This document shows, piece by piece, positions 7,697-17,022 of a stretch of DNA of 64,000 nt (within the stretch, counting starts at the first letter, position 1; each line of letters begins with the position of its first letter). Below the pieces are notes generated by a model. That model searched no databases and was not told where the DNA came from. It worked only from the letters and a program-made list of their open reading frames with translations. The DNA is from Seonamhaeicola sp. ML3 (GTDB lineage: Bacteria > Bacteroidota > Bacteroidia > Flavobacteriales > Flavobacteriaceae). Both the position numbers and the translations under genes were made by a program. The stretch is from assembly GCF_023273855.1 (NCBI RefSeq), contig NZ_CP096884.1, positions 1,860,001 through 1,924,000 on the forward strand, given 5' to 3'.

Positions 7697-8838
7697 TTGA
7701 GGTAGCTAAAAGATTGCATAGTGTACAGGAGTACTATTTCTCAAGAAAATTGAGAGAGGTAGGCGCTATGATTGCCGAGGGGAAACCAGTTATCAATTTA
7801 GGTATTGGTAGCCCAGATATGCAGCCACCTCAAAAGGTTATAGATGCTATCTCTGGAAGTCTACAAGATGCCACTGCTCATAAATATCAGAGTTATCAGG
7901 GCTTGCCAGAGTTGCGTGATGCCATAGCATCGTTTTATAAAGAGCACTTTGCCGTAAATGTAAATCCAACTTCCGAAATACTACCCTTAATGGGAAGTAA
8001 GGAAGGTATCATGCATATTTCGATGGCTTACCTAAATCCTGGTGATGAGGTGTTGATTCCTAATCCGGGTTACCCAACCTACCAATCGGTAACAAGGTTG
8101 GTAGAAGCTAAGCCTGTATTTTACAATTTAGATGCCAGCAATAACTGGTTGCCAGATATAGATGCTTTACAAAAGTTAGACCTAAGTAAAGTAAAGCTAA
8201 TGTGGGTAAATTATCCGCATATGCCAACGGGGGCTCAGCCTTCAGAAATAGCTTTTAGAAGTTTAGTGGCTTTTGCTAAGCGAAACAATATTTTAATAGT
8301 TAATGATAACCCTTATAGTTTTGTGCTTAACGATAATCCAACAAGTATTTTAAATGTTGAAGGCGCAAAAGAGGTTTGTTTGGAACTCAATTCGTTGAGT
8401 AAAACCTTTAATATGGCTGGTTGGCGCGTAGGTATGGTTCTGGGAAAAGAAGAGCATATCAAGAATGTGCTAAAGGTGAAGAGTAATATGGATTCTGGTA
8501 TGTTTTATGGAATTCAAAAAGGAGCTATTGAAGCTTTGAAATGCTCAAAGATGTGGTATGTCACTTTAAACAGTGTTTATAAAAGGCGAAGAGATTTGAT
8601 TTGGAAGTTGGCTGAAGCTCTTGGTTGTACATACGATGAAAATGCTACGGGAATGTTTGTATGGGCCAAGTTGCCAGCAGGTATAAAATCTGAAGCGTTT
8701 ATTGATAAGATATTACAAGAAAATCATGTTTTTATTACACCAGGAACCATATTTGGAAGTCAAGGTGAAGGTTATATAAGATTTTCGTTATGTGCTTCGG
8801 CAGATGATATTGAAGCCTGTATAGCAAGAGTAAAATAA
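7693..8838 (+). CDS. Class I/II PLP-dependent aminotransferase, probable aromatic aminotransferase
   Basis: This 381-residue fold-type I aminotransferase has the substrate region LGIGSPDMQPP, the NPGYPTY motif, and the PLP lysine in NSLSKTFNMAGWRVG (Lys about 239). Its position between pheA and tyrA, with a 4-base overlap with pheA, makes it the likely enzyme that converts phenylpyruvate and 4-hydroxyphenylpyruvate to Phe and Tyr. The family also includes aspartate and LL-diaminopimelate aminotransferases, so substrate is inferred from context. Confidence 0.85.
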   Translation: MIEVAKRLHSVQEYYFSRKLREVGAMIAEGKPVINLGIGSPDMQPPQKVIDAISGSLQDATAHKYQSYQGLPELRDAIASFYKEHFAVNVNPTSEILPLMGSKEGIMHISMAYLNPGDEVLIPNPGYPTYQSVTRLVEAKPVFYNLDASNNWLPDIDALQKLDLSKVKLMWVNYPHMPTGAQPSEIAFRSLVAFAKRNNILIVNDNPYSFVLNDNPTSILNVEGAKEVCLELNSLSKTFNMAGWRVGMVLGKEEHIKNVLKVKSNMDSGMFYGIQKGAIEALKCSKMWYVTLNSVYKRRRDLIWKLAEALGCTYDENATGMFVWAKLPAGIKSEAFIDKILQENHVFITPGTIFGSQGEGYIRFSLCASADDIEACIARVK

Positions 8839-8898
8839 GTAAGCAGTTTGCAGTTGTAGAGAGCAGTATAGATAAATTAAGGAATAATAATAACTAAT

Positions 8899-8930
8899 TC
8901 TTCCCTTGGGGAAGATGTCTCTTGGAGACA
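8899..8930. repeat. REP-like double palindrome
   Basis: Two hairpins lie back to back: TCTTCCC/GGGAAGA (8899-8905 and 8909-8915, loop TTG) and TGTCTC/GAGACA (8916-8921 and 8925-8930, loop TTG). The arrangement resembles dispersed palindromic elements often seen between genes in Flavobacteriaceae. It lies inside the Phe/Tyr operon and ends 1 base before an upstream ATG of tyrA. Confidence 0.55.
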
Positions 8931-8937
8931 GATGGGA

Positions 8938-9789
8938 ATGAAGAATATATACTTTATAGGTATTGGTTTAATAGGTGGTAGTCTTGCTAAAGATATCAAG
9001 AAGCTGAATTCAGATTTAGTAATTCATGGTATTAGTAGAAAGGATGTTACACTAGAGGAAGCATTGTCTTTAGGCTTAATTGATAAAAAGGCCACTTTAG
9101 ATGATATTCAGCATGCCGATATGGTTATTGTATCCATTCCGGTTGATGCTACGGTTAAGCTATTGCCAACAATATTAGATAAGGTTTCAGATACTGGATT
9201 GGTAATAGATGCGGGCTCTACCAAAGAGGCCATATGCAAGGTTGTAGAAAACCACCCTAAGCGTAGAAACTTTTTGGCTGCACACCCTATTGCGGGAACT
9301 GAACATTCAGGACCAAGTGCCGCTATTAGTGGATTGTTCGATGGAAAAACAAACATTATCTGTGAAGTAGAAAAAACAGCTTTTAAGTTACAAGAAAAAG
9401 CGCTCGATATGTTTAAGGCTATAGGTATGCGAATTCGTTATATGAACCCTGCGGCCCACGACAAGCATATTGCTTATGTTTCGCATTTGTCACATATCAG
9501 TTCGTTTATGTTGGGAAAAACGGTAATAGAAAAAGAGAAGAACGAACGCGATATTTTTGATATGGCCGGTAGTGGATTTGCATCTACAGTTAGATTGGCT
9601 AAAAGTTCTCCAGAAATGTGGACACCCATTTTCAAGCAGAACAAAGAAAACGTGTTAGAAACTCTTGAAGAGTACATCAATAACTTGAGTCACTTTAAAA
9701 CGTTGATGGAGAATGATGACCTTGAGGCGATATTCAACGAAATGAAAAATGTGAATCACATAAAAGATATTTTAAACGGAATTAAATAA
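8938..9789 (+). CDS. tyrA: Prephenate dehydrogenase
   Basis: The protein has an N-terminal Rossmann motif (IGIGLIGGS, residues 6-14) and the prephenate dehydrogenase motif HPIAGTEHSG near residue 118, with a helical C-terminal dimer domain. It oxidatively decarboxylates prephenate to 4-hydroxyphenylpyruvate for tyrosine. Two in-frame ATGs exist; 8938 (MKNIYFIG) is preferred over 8932 because homologues begin at this point and 8932 abuts the palindromic repeat. No ACT domain is evident, so Tyr control may rest on the operon attenuator or on the downstream synthase. It lies 99 bases after the aminotransferase on the same strand. Confidence 0.93.
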   Translation: MKNIYFIGIGLIGGSLAKDIKKLNSDLVIHGISRKDVTLEEALSLGLIDKKATLDDIQHADMVIVSIPVDATVKLLPTILDKVSDTGLVIDAGSTKEAICKVVENHPKRRNFLAAHPIAGTEHSGPSAAISGLFDGKTNIICEVEKTAFKLQEKALDMFKAIGMRIRYMNPAAHDKHIAYVSHLSHISSFMLGKTVIEKEKNERDIFDMAGSGFASTVRLAKSSPEMWTPIFKQNKENVLETLEEYINNLSHFKTLMENDDLEAIFNEMKNVNHIKDILNGIK

Positions 9790-9853
9790 ACTAAAAATAG
9801 CAAAGACAAATCCCAGCCTTCAAAAATGAAATGGGTACTGAAATTTTATAATT

Positions 9854-10936
9854 ATGGAAAATAAAAAAGAATTGAGAAGTTGGTTAGATGATTTAAAATT
9901 AGATCATCCGTTAGTGATTGCCGGACCATGTAGCGCCGAGACCGAAGAGCAAGTATTAAAAATTGCTCATGAGTTAAAGGACACCGATGTTACTTATTTT
10001 AGAGCCGGTATCTGGAAACCAAGAACAAGACCAGGGAATTTTGAAGGCGTTGGTGCTTTAGGATTAAAATGGTTACAGAAAGTTAAAGAAGAAACCGGAA
10101 TGAAGGTGTGTACCGAGGTTGCCAATGCTGCTCATGTAAAACTAGCTTTAGAGCATGATATTGATATGCTTTGGATTGGGGCGCGTTCTACAGTATCTCC
10201 ATTTATCATGCAGGAAATAGCCGATGCTTTAGAGGGAACAGACAAACCTGTATTAATCAAAAATCCAGTGAATCCAGATTTGGCACTTTGGTTAGGTGGT
10301 ATTGAAAGAATTTATAGTTCTGGAGTTAAAAATATTGGAGCTATTCACAGAGGGTTTTCTACTTACGAAAAAACAAAGTACAGAAACAATCCTAACTGGC
10401 AAATGGCAATCGAATTCCAAAATAAATTCCCAGATATTCCATTAATCAACGACCCATCCCATATTACAGGAAAAAGGGATATGGTTTTTGACGTGTCTCA
10501 AGTTGCATTAGACTTAAATTTTGATGGATTGATGATTGAAACACATTACGATCCAGACAATGCTTGGAGTGATGCATCACAGCAAGTTACGCCTTCTACA
10601 TTAGTGCAAATCATGAAGGATTTAAAAGTAAGAAAAGAAGCTGATCCAGAAGCTGAGTACAATAGCCAATTAAATAATTTGAGAGCACAAATTGATGTGA
10701 TTGATAATCAAATTATTGATATGTTAGGGAAGCGTATGCAGGCTTCAGATGGTATTGGTAAACTTAAAAAGGATAAGAATGTAGCTGTATTACAAAGTAA
10801 ACGATGGAACGAAATTCTTGGAAGAATGGTGCTAGAAGGACAAGAGCACGGTTTAAGCGAAGAATTTATTCTTAAAATGTTTAAAGCAGTTCATCAAGAA
10901 TCCATAAATCACCAAGAGAAGATTATCAATGGATAA
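9854..10936 (+). CDS. Bifunctional 3-deoxy-7-phosphoheptulonate synthase / chorismate mutase
   Basis: Residues 1-260 are a type I-beta DAHP synthase (VIAGPCSAET, FRAGIWKPRTRPG, ACTEVANAAH-type CTEVANAAH, NDPSHITGKRD). Residues about 270-360 are an AroQ chorismate mutase (LRAQIDVIDNQIIDMLGKR). One protein therefore catalyses both entry to the shikimate pathway and the chorismate-to-prephenate step. In related fused enzymes the mutase domain is the feedback sensor. As last gene of the attenuated operon, it links Phe/Tyr supply to entry flux. A strong hairpin terminator follows directly. Confidence 0.95.
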   Translation: MENKKELRSWLDDLKLDHPLVIAGPCSAETEEQVLKIAHELKDTDVTYFRAGIWKPRTRPGNFEGVGALGLKWLQKVKEETGMKVCTEVANAAHVKLALEHDIDMLWIGARSTVSPFIMQEIADALEGTDKPVLIKNPVNPDLALWLGGIERIYSSGVKNIGAIHRGFSTYEKTKYRNNPNWQMAIEFQNKFPDIPLINDPSHITGKRDMVFDVSQVALDLNFDGLMIETHYDPDNAWSDASQQVTPSTLVQIMKDLKVRKEADPEAEYNSQLNNLRAQIDVIDNQIIDMLGKRMQASDGIGKLKKDKNVAVLQSKRWNEILGRMVLEGQEHGLSEEFILKMFKAVHQESINHQEKIING

Positions 10937-10942
10937 TTATAA

Positions 10943-10974
10943 AAATAAGGCCTCACATTTGTGAGGCCTTATTT
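10943..10974. terminator. Bidirectional Rho-independent terminator
   Basis: A perfect 14-base stem (10943-10956 with 10961-10974, loop ATTT) centred on GGCCTCAC/GTGAGGCC with A- and T-rich ends on both sides. It sits between two convergent genes that stop at 10936 and 10977, so it can serve both strands. Confidence 0.85.
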
Positions 10975-10976
10975 AA

Positions 10977-11423
10977 TTACTTATTTCGTTTAAAAATATA
11001 ACGGGTAATGAATATGCCGTTAGGGTCTTTGTCTCCAGCACTTTCAACTGCACTGGTAACAAAAGCTAATTCCCAGCCATTAGATATCATAGTGGTGATT
11101 TTAGAAGAAATTATTGCGTCATTCGAAGCTATATTTTGAAAACGAATACCTCCTAGGTTGTAAAAGTTCAAAAGTTTTGTTTCTTCAAAATCCTTAACAC
11201 GAATTTCTTTTCGTTTAGATTTATTCCTGGTTTGGTCCTCTTCAGATTGTTCCGATGTGAATTCTTCAAAATCTCTGTCGGCTGTGGCTGATATTAACCT
11301 TGAACGCCCTAATCCACTTGGAACTATAGATTCCACACTTGTAATAACTTTATACTCCACTTGGGCGTTTATTTCATTAAGCCCAATTACCGAAATAGCC
11401 AATGCAATTAATAATTTTTTCAT
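10977..11423 (-). CDS. Secreted hypothetical protein with DUF4177-like pattern
   Basis: A 148-residue protein with a signal peptide (residues 1-20, cleavage after INA). The mature part begins VEYKVITSVESIV and later has the segment TTMISNGWELAFVTSA, a pattern like the small DUF4177 fold (start YKV, then NGWEL). A charged, low-complexity stretch (about 50-75: EEFTSEQSEEDQTRNKSKRK) separates the halves. No function can be assigned. It is a single gene that shares the terminator at 10943-10974 with the convergent Phe/Tyr operon. Confidence 0.65.
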   Translation of the reverse strand: MKKLLIALAISVIGLNEINAQVEYKVITSVESIVPSGLGRSRLISATADRDFEEFTSEQSEEDQTRNKSKRKEIRVKDFEETKLLNFYNLGGIRFQNIASNDAIISSKITTMISNGWELAFVTSAVESAGDKDPNGIFITRYIFKRNK

Positions 11424-11497
11424 GTTGTTGATTTTTGTTTAAAAATTTACTCCTCGAATATAGATATATTCTTACCTGTTAAACAATTAATTTAGAT

Positions 11498-11505
11498 TAT
11501 TTTTG
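11498..11505 (+). promoter_or_regulatory. -7 promoter element of rsgA, very short leader
   Basis: TATTTTTG matches TAnnTTTG exactly and ends 8 bases before the rsgA ATG at 11514. The transcript would have a leader of only a few bases. Confidence 0.5.
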
Positions 11506-11513
11506 AATTAAAT

Positions 11514-12464
11514 ATGACAGGACTCGTTTATAAATCTACCGGTAGTTGGTACACTGTTAAAACACAGCTGGGTGAATCTTACCAATGCCGAATTAAAGGA
11601 AAGTTTAGAATAAAGGGCATAAAAAGTACCAATCCTATTGCAGTTGGCGATGTGGTAGATTTTGAGTTGGAGAAAGTAAACGATTTAGAGTCTGGCGTTA
11701 TTTATAATATCCACGACCGTACAAATTTTATTGTTAGGAAGTCTGTAAACCTTTCTAAACAAACCCATATCATTGCCGCTAATCTAGATCAGGTATTTTT
11801 AATGATTACCATAAATAACCCACCTACTCTTACAAGTTTCATAGATAGGTTTCTAGTAACTGCAGAAGCGTATTCCATAAAAACAGTTTTGCTATTCAAT
11901 AAAATAGATACTTATGATGAGGAAACACTTTTAGAGGTTAAGTACTTGGCTCATGTTTATAGAAAAATTGGTTACGAATGTATTGGGATTTCAGCTAAAG
12001 CTGGAAAAAATATAGACAAGGTCAAGGCGTTAATGCAAGATAAAGTAAGCATGTTTTCTGGTCATTCTGGAGTTGGAAAATCAACCCTGGTCAATGCAAT
12101 TCAGCCAAATTTAGATTTAAAAACCAAAGAAATATCAAACCTCCATATGCAAGGACAACACACTACCACATTTGCAGAAATGTTCGATACCGATTTTGGA
12201 GGAAAAATTATTGATACCCCAGGAATAAAGGGTTTTGGTGTGGTAGACATGGACAAAGAAGAAGTGGGCGATTACTTTCCTGAAATATTTGCGTTAAAGC
12301 AACATTGTAAATTCAATAACTGCTTGCATTTAAAAGAACCTAAATGCGCTGTAAAAGCTGCTTTAGAAAATGATGAAATCGCTTATACGAGATACCGAAG
12401 TTATGTTCAGATTTTAGAAGGTGAAGACGAACATTATAGAACCGATAATTGGGATAACGAATGA
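11514..12464 (+). CDS. rsgA: Ribosome small-subunit-dependent GTPase RsgA
   Basis: This is a circularly permuted GTPase: the G4 motif LFNKID (near residue 127) comes before the P-loop GHSGVGKST (about 182-190) and G3 DTPGIKGFG. An N-terminal OB fold precedes it and a C-terminal zinc knuckle with Cys and His (CKFNNCLHLKEPKC) follows. RsgA checks late 30S subunit maturation in the cytoplasm. The 316-residue length is normal. It overlaps dtd by 4 bases, so both quality-control genes are translationally coupled. Confidence 0.96.
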   Translation: MTGLVYKSTGSWYTVKTQLGESYQCRIKGKFRIKGIKSTNPIAVGDVVDFELEKVNDLESGVIYNIHDRTNFIVRKSVNLSKQTHIIAANLDQVFLMITINNPPTLTSFIDRFLVTAEAYSIKTVLLFNKIDTYDEETLLEVKYLAHVYRKIGYECIGISAKAGKNIDKVKALMQDKVSMFSGHSGVGKSTLVNAIQPNLDLKTKEISNLHMQGQHTTTFAEMFDTDFGGKIIDTPGIKGFGVVDMDKEEVGDYFPEIFALKQHCKFNNCLHLKEPKCAVKAALENDEIAYTRYRSYVQILEGEDEHYRTDNWDNE

Positions 12465-12913
12465 AAGTAGTAATTCAACGTGTGTCTCAGGCTAGTGTTA
12501 CTATAAGTGAAGAAGTCGTAGCGAAGATTGATAACGGACTTTTAGTGCTTTTAGGTATTGTTGACGAAGATGCTCTAGAAGATATTACGTGGTTGACTAA
12601 CAAGATTGCTAATCTTCGGATTTTTACAGATGAAAATGGTTTAATGAATACATCTTTAAGAGATATTGGTGGAGATGTAATTGTTGTGAGCCAGTTTACA
12701 CTTCATGCCTTAACCAAAAAAGGAAACAGGCCCAGTTATGTTAAGGCGGCTAAACCAAATATAGCAATTCCGCTCTATGAGTCATTTATAAAACATCTAG
12801 AACAGGATTTAGGACAAAAAGTTCAAACGGGAAAGTTTGGAGCCATGATGCAAGTTGCCCTAATCAACGATGGTCCTGTAACAATAATTATAGACTCCAA
12901 GAATAGAGTTTAG
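12461..12913 (+). CDS. dtd: D-aminoacyl-tRNA deacylase
   Basis: At 150 residues, the protein starts MKVVIQRVSQASV and has both active-site motifs of DTD: the SQFTLHA segment (about 78-84) and the cis-Gly-Pro region (NGLMNTSLRD type, with GNRPSY following). It removes D-amino acids mischarged on tRNA. It overlaps rsgA by 4 bases. A 197-base stretch without recognisable genes follows. Confidence 0.95.
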   Translation: MKVVIQRVSQASVTISEEVVAKIDNGLLVLLGIVDEDALEDITWLTNKIANLRIFTDENGLMNTSLRDIGGDVIVVSQFTLHALTKKGNRPSYVKAAKPNIAIPLYESFIKHLEQDLGQKVQTGKFGAMMQVALINDGPVTIIIDSKNRV

Positions 12914-13110
12914 ATTTCTTCTACTAATCTTGCTTGCTACCTGAATAGAGTATTCCTTTTGTCTAGTTTTATTTATCGATGACCTATTAAAAAAGTGTAG
13001 GATTTTTATTTTTAAAAATAAAATATAATATTTACATCAAAACCTGATTTTTCTCATAAGTTTTAGATGCGAGAAACTATACATTTAACCCAGCTAAACC
13101 ACAATAATTC

Positions 13111-15018
13111 ATGACTATTAAATCTTTCGCAAGCATTTTAATGCTTATGTTATGCGCTGTTGTTTCTTCACAAACCAAGTATAGCAGTCTTACTATACCA
13201 GATGGTCTTAGAGAAAATGTTAATGCGGTAGTTAGGGAATCTAATTTAAATGTAACATTAAGGTCTTCTAATGAAATGCATGTTGTAAAAAAACGGACGA
13301 TAACTGTTCTCAATAAAGAAGGTGATGACAATATAGACGCCGTAGAATATTATGATGACAACAAGAAGATTATCACTTTTCAGGCGACTGTTTTTGATGC
13401 TTATGGTAAGCAAATCAAAAAATTTAAAAAGAAAGATTTCAAAGATGTAAGTGCTGTAGCCGGAGGGACCCTGTATTCAGATTCAAGAGCTAAATATTTA
13501 GAGTATACCCCTATTGGTTACCCCTATACAATTGAGGTGATATGCGAATCTGTTGATAAAAACACCGCTTTTATAGATTCGTTTTACCCTGTTAACGACT
13601 ATTATTTAAGTGTAGAAAATAGTACATATAGCATTAAGTTTCCAACAGATATTTCGGTTCGTACCAAGGAAAACAACTTTGAAGATGTAACATTGGAAAA
13701 AGTGGTATTAGATGGGTTTTTATCGTTTAAGGTAAAAAATATCAAAGCCTTTAAACCTGAAGATTATAGTCCGTCTTTTTCAGCAATGGCACCAAGAGTT
13801 TTGGTGGCTTCAAATCAATTTACCCTTGAAGGTGTTCCCGGGCATGTTGAAAGTTGGGAAGATTTTGGTAAGTGGATGTATCACGATTTAATAAAAGACA
13901 CACAAGATTTACCTGCTAGTACTTTAGCAGAAATTAAAAGTTTAGTTAAACAGGATGCCAGTGATATCGAAAAAGCTAAAGTTGTTTATCAATATGTACA
14001 GGATAAAGTAAGATATATTAGTGTACAAGTAGGTATTGGTGGTTGGAAACCTTTTAATGTGTCTAAAGTCGATGAATTAGGCTATGGTGATTGTAAAGCC
14101 TTAACCAATTATACCATGGCACTTTTAAAAGCGGTTGGGGTAGAATCTCATTTTACAATATTATATGCAAGAAGTTCTCAGAGAAGTTTGGAAAATGACT
14201 TTGCTTCTATGCAAGGAAACCATGCCATACTTAATATCCCACAAGAGGATGGCGAGGATATATGGTTGGAATGTACCAGCCAAAAATTACCATTTGGGTT
14301 TATCGGGGATTTTACAGATGATAGGGATGTTCTTGTTATTACACCAGAAGGAGGCAAAATAGCGCACACAAAAAAATATAAGGTCGAGGAAAGCCTACAG
14401 ACTATTGAAGGTTCTTGTAAAATTTCTAACCAAGGCGATATCCAGGTTGAGGCAAAAGTAGTTTCACAAGGCATTCAATACGATGATAAATATGTTCTAG
14501 AGACTGAAACAGAAAGGGATTTAGACACACATTACAAAGAGCATTGGGGCTATATAAACGGACTGAGTTTAGATGATATGAAAATTGAAAATGACCGGGA
14601 TAACATCAAGTTTATTGAAAGTGTACGTTTTAATGCACCCAACTATGCCAAAATTGTTGGAGAGCGTATGTTGGTTACCGTAAATGCTCTAAATAGAAAT
14701 AAAAATATACCAGATAGGTATAGAAACAGAAGACTTCCTCTTCAGGTTAAGAGAGGTTTTAGAGATGTAGATTCGGTAAAAATCACATTGCCCGAGAATT
14801 TTAAAATTGAGTCGCAACCCGAGAACGTACTTATTGAAAATAAGTATGGTGTTTATAAAATGGAACTCGAAGTGGTTGATGATAGCACTATAATTTACAA
14901 TAGAGAATTCACAATTAATGACGGGAACTTTCAAAAAGAAGACTATAGTGGCTTTAGAAGTTTTTTCAAGGAGGTTTCAAAAAAGGATAACGCAAAAATA
15001 GCTTTAATTAAAAAATAG
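13111..15018 (+). CDS. DUF3857/transglutaminase-like periplasmic protein, copy 1 (catalytic residues kept)
   Basis: A signal peptide (residues 1-21) is followed by a DUF3857 domain (about 50-215) and a transglutaminase-like domain (about 275-400). The cysteine-protease-type residues are in place: Cys328 in GYGDCKA, His371 in GNHAIL and the acidic Glu387 in WLECTS. A beta-rich DUF3858-type tail ends the 635-residue protein. Substrate is unknown for this family; envelope location follows from the signal peptide. Two paralogues follow with spacings of 6 and 0 bases, so the three form one operon. Confidence 0.85.
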   Translation: MTIKSFASILMLMLCAVVSSQTKYSSLTIPDGLRENVNAVVRESNLNVTLRSSNEMHVVKKRTITVLNKEGDDNIDAVEYYDDNKKIITFQATVFDAYGKQIKKFKKKDFKDVSAVAGGTLYSDSRAKYLEYTPIGYPYTIEVICESVDKNTAFIDSFYPVNDYYLSVENSTYSIKFPTDISVRTKENNFEDVTLEKVVLDGFLSFKVKNIKAFKPEDYSPSFSAMAPRVLVASNQFTLEGVPGHVESWEDFGKWMYHDLIKDTQDLPASTLAEIKSLVKQDASDIEKAKVVYQYVQDKVRYISVQVGIGGWKPFNVSKVDELGYGDCKALTNYTMALLKAVGVESHFTILYARSSQRSLENDFASMQGNHAILNIPQEDGEDIWLECTSQKLPFGFIGDFTDDRDVLVITPEGGKIAHTKKYKVEESLQTIEGSCKISNQGDIQVEAKVVSQGIQYDDKYVLETETERDLDTHYKEHWGYINGLSLDDMKIENDRDNIKFIESVRFNAPNYAKIVGERMLVTVNALNRNKNIPDRYRNRRLPLQVKRGFRDVDSVKITLPENFKIESQPENVLIENKYGVYKMELEVVDDSTIIYNREFTINDGNFQKEDYSGFRSFFKEVSKKDNAKIALIKK

Positions 15019-15024
15019 ATTTTC

Positions 15025-17022
15025 ATGAGATTTATACTAACAGTTCTGGTATTGTTTACGGTAAAATGTGTATTGGCGCAAGACTACAAATTTGGAAAAG
15101 TAACAAAAGAAGAGGTTTCAGAAACCGTTTATCCTGAAGATACCATTGCCGATGCGGCGTATCTTTATAAGTACAGAAAAAGTCATTATGTGTTTGTTAA
15201 AGATGAGGGATTTGTATTAAAAACAGATATACATGAACGCATTAAAATCTATAACCAAGAGGGGTTTAATTACGCAACTAAACAGATTAGGCTTTATAAT
15301 GGAAGTAGTGGAGGAGAAAAGATTTCTAGTATCAAAGCCTACACCTATAATTTTGAAAATGGTAAAGTGGTCTCAGAAAAAATAAGTAAAAACGACATCT
15401 TCAAATCCGAGGTTAGTAAATATACCAATCAAGTTAAGTTTACTATGCCAAATATAAAACCGGGTTCTGTAATTGAATATAAGTACGAAATAACATCACC
15501 ATATTGGTCTAATGTAGATGAGTTCGTTTTTCAACATGATATCCCGATAAAGCGTTTGGAGGCCAGTTTCGAAGTGCCAGAGTATTTTAATTTCAAAGTA
15601 AACACTAAAGGGTTTTTACCGCTGGTACCTGAGATTGAAAATCAAACAGGCGTTATTCGCTCTTTTGGAGGGGCGGTTGGGGGTAACCAATCCAGTTCTT
15701 ATAATGTTTCAGAGACAACTTATTTTAAACAAATAAGTAAATATAAATTAGACAATGTGCCAGCTTTAAGAGACGAGCCTTTTGTAAACAGTATAAACAA
15801 TTATAGAGCCTCCGCAAAGTATGAGCTTTCATATACTAATTTTCCAAATTCTACAATTAAGTATTATTCTACCACCTGGGAAGACGTGGTGAATACAGTC
15901 TATAAAAGTTCATATTTTGGAGAAGAACTTGAAAGAACAGGATATTTTAAAAACGATATTGATGCATTACTTGGCTCTAGAACAGATCCAAAAGAGAAAA
16001 TAAGTCTAATATATAACTATGTGAAGTCGCAAGTTAAGTGGAATGGTTATTACGGTTTTTATTCTGATGATGTTAAAAAGGCTTACAAAGATCATGTAGG
16101 AGGTTGTGGTGAAATTAATTTAATGCTAACTGCCATGATGCGCTATGCTGGTTTGGATGCAAATCCAGTTCTAGTAAGTACAAGGTCACACGGAGTGCCT
16201 TTATTTCCAACGCGAGAGGGCTATAACTATGTGGTAACCTTGGTTAAGGTTTCTGGAGATTCTATGGTTTTATTAGATGCTACAGATCCTTATGCGGTTC
16301 CTAATGTATTGCCAATGAGGGCGCTAAATTGGAAAGGTAGAATTGTTGGTGATAATGGAACATCTAGTTTAATAGACTTATATCCTAGAAACAAGTCTAA
16401 AAATGCCATTACCATGATGGTTAAAATTGATGAAGAGGGTACGTTAGAAGGAAGTTGTAGAAGCATAAGAACGAACCACAGAGCTTTATCTTTCAGAAAT
16501 AGGTACAACGATACAGATAAGGAAGAGTTTTTAGAAAAATTGGAAAACAGATATGGCGGTTTGGAAGTGTCTGATTATGAGGTTAAAAACGATAAAGATT
16601 TGTCTAAGCCCGTAATGGAGTCCTATAAATTTGTAAAAGAAAACCAGGCCGATGTTATTGGTGATAAAATGTACTTTTCTCCTCTGTTTTATATGAGAAC
16701 AGATGAAAATCCTTTTAAACTTGAAAATAGAGAGTTTCCAGTAGATTTTGGGTATCCTTCAATAACATCACAACGTATAATTATAAATATACCTGAGGGC
16801 TATAAGATAGACAGCGTACCAGAGGATGTTGCCATAGGTTTACCAGACAACTTGGGCTCTTTTAATTTTAAAATAGTTGGAAGAGGTAACACAATTCAAG
16901 TGTCTGTTGTCTCACAAATAAACGAATCCATCATCTTGCCTGCGCATTACGAGGCTTTGAAAGAGTATTTTAATAAGTATGTACAGAAGGAGGCCGAACA
17001 AGTAGTTTTAACCAGAATATAA
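15025..17022 (+). CDS. DUF3857/transglutaminase-like protein, copy 2 (His replaced)
   Basis: This 665-residue protein has a signal peptide (1-19), DUF3857 domain, transglutaminase-like region and beta-rich tail. Compared with copy 1, the Cys is present (Cys361 in GGCGEIN) and Asp418 (LLDATD) is present, but the His position is a Tyr (Tyr402 in GYNYVV). It may be inactive or use another base. It is much closer to copy 3 than to copy 1: they share FGKV, EFVFQHDIPI, VNSINNYR and HGVPLFPTREGYNYVV. It starts 6 bases after copy 1 and touches copy 3. Confidence 0.83.
   Translation: MRFILTVLVLFTVKCVLAQDYKFGKVTKEEVSETVYPEDTIADAAYLYKYRKSHYVFVKDEGFVLKTDIHERIKIYNQEGFNYATKQIRLYNGSSGGEKISSIKAYTYNFENGKVVSEKISKNDIFKSEVSKYTNQVKFTMPNIKPGSVIEYKYEITSPYWSNVDEFVFQHDIPIKRLEASFEVPEYFNFKVNTKGFLPLVPEIENQTGVIRSFGGAVGGNQSSSYNVSETTYFKQISKYKLDNVPALRDEPFVNSINNYRASAKYELSYTNFPNSTIKYYSTTWEDVVNTVYKSSYFGEELERTGYFKNDIDALLGSRTDPKEKISLIYNYVKSQVKWNGYYGFYSDDVKKAYKDHVGGCGEINLMLTAMMRYAGLDANPVLVSTRSHGVPLFPTREGYNYVVTLVKVSGDSMVLLDATDPYAVPNVLPMRALNWKGRIVGDNGTSSLIDLYPRNKSKNAITMMVKIDEEGTLEGSCRSIRTNHRALSFRNRYNDTDKEEFLEKLENRYGGLEVSDYEVKNDKDLSKPVMESYKFVKENQADVIGDKMYFSPLFYMRTDENPFKLENREFPVDFGYPSITSQRIIINIPEGYKIDSVPEDVAIGLPDNLGSFNFKIVGRGNTIQVSVVSQINESIILPAHYEALKEYFNKYVQKEAEQVVLTRI

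Noticed and set aside
8932-8937. Longer start of tyrA at 8932
   Set aside because: It touches the palindromic repeat and adds only two residues not expected before the dinucleotide-binding strand.
12914-13110. Small gene or RNA between dtd and the first DUF3857 gene
   Set aside because: No open frame, hairpin or exact -7 element was found in the 197 AT-rich bases.
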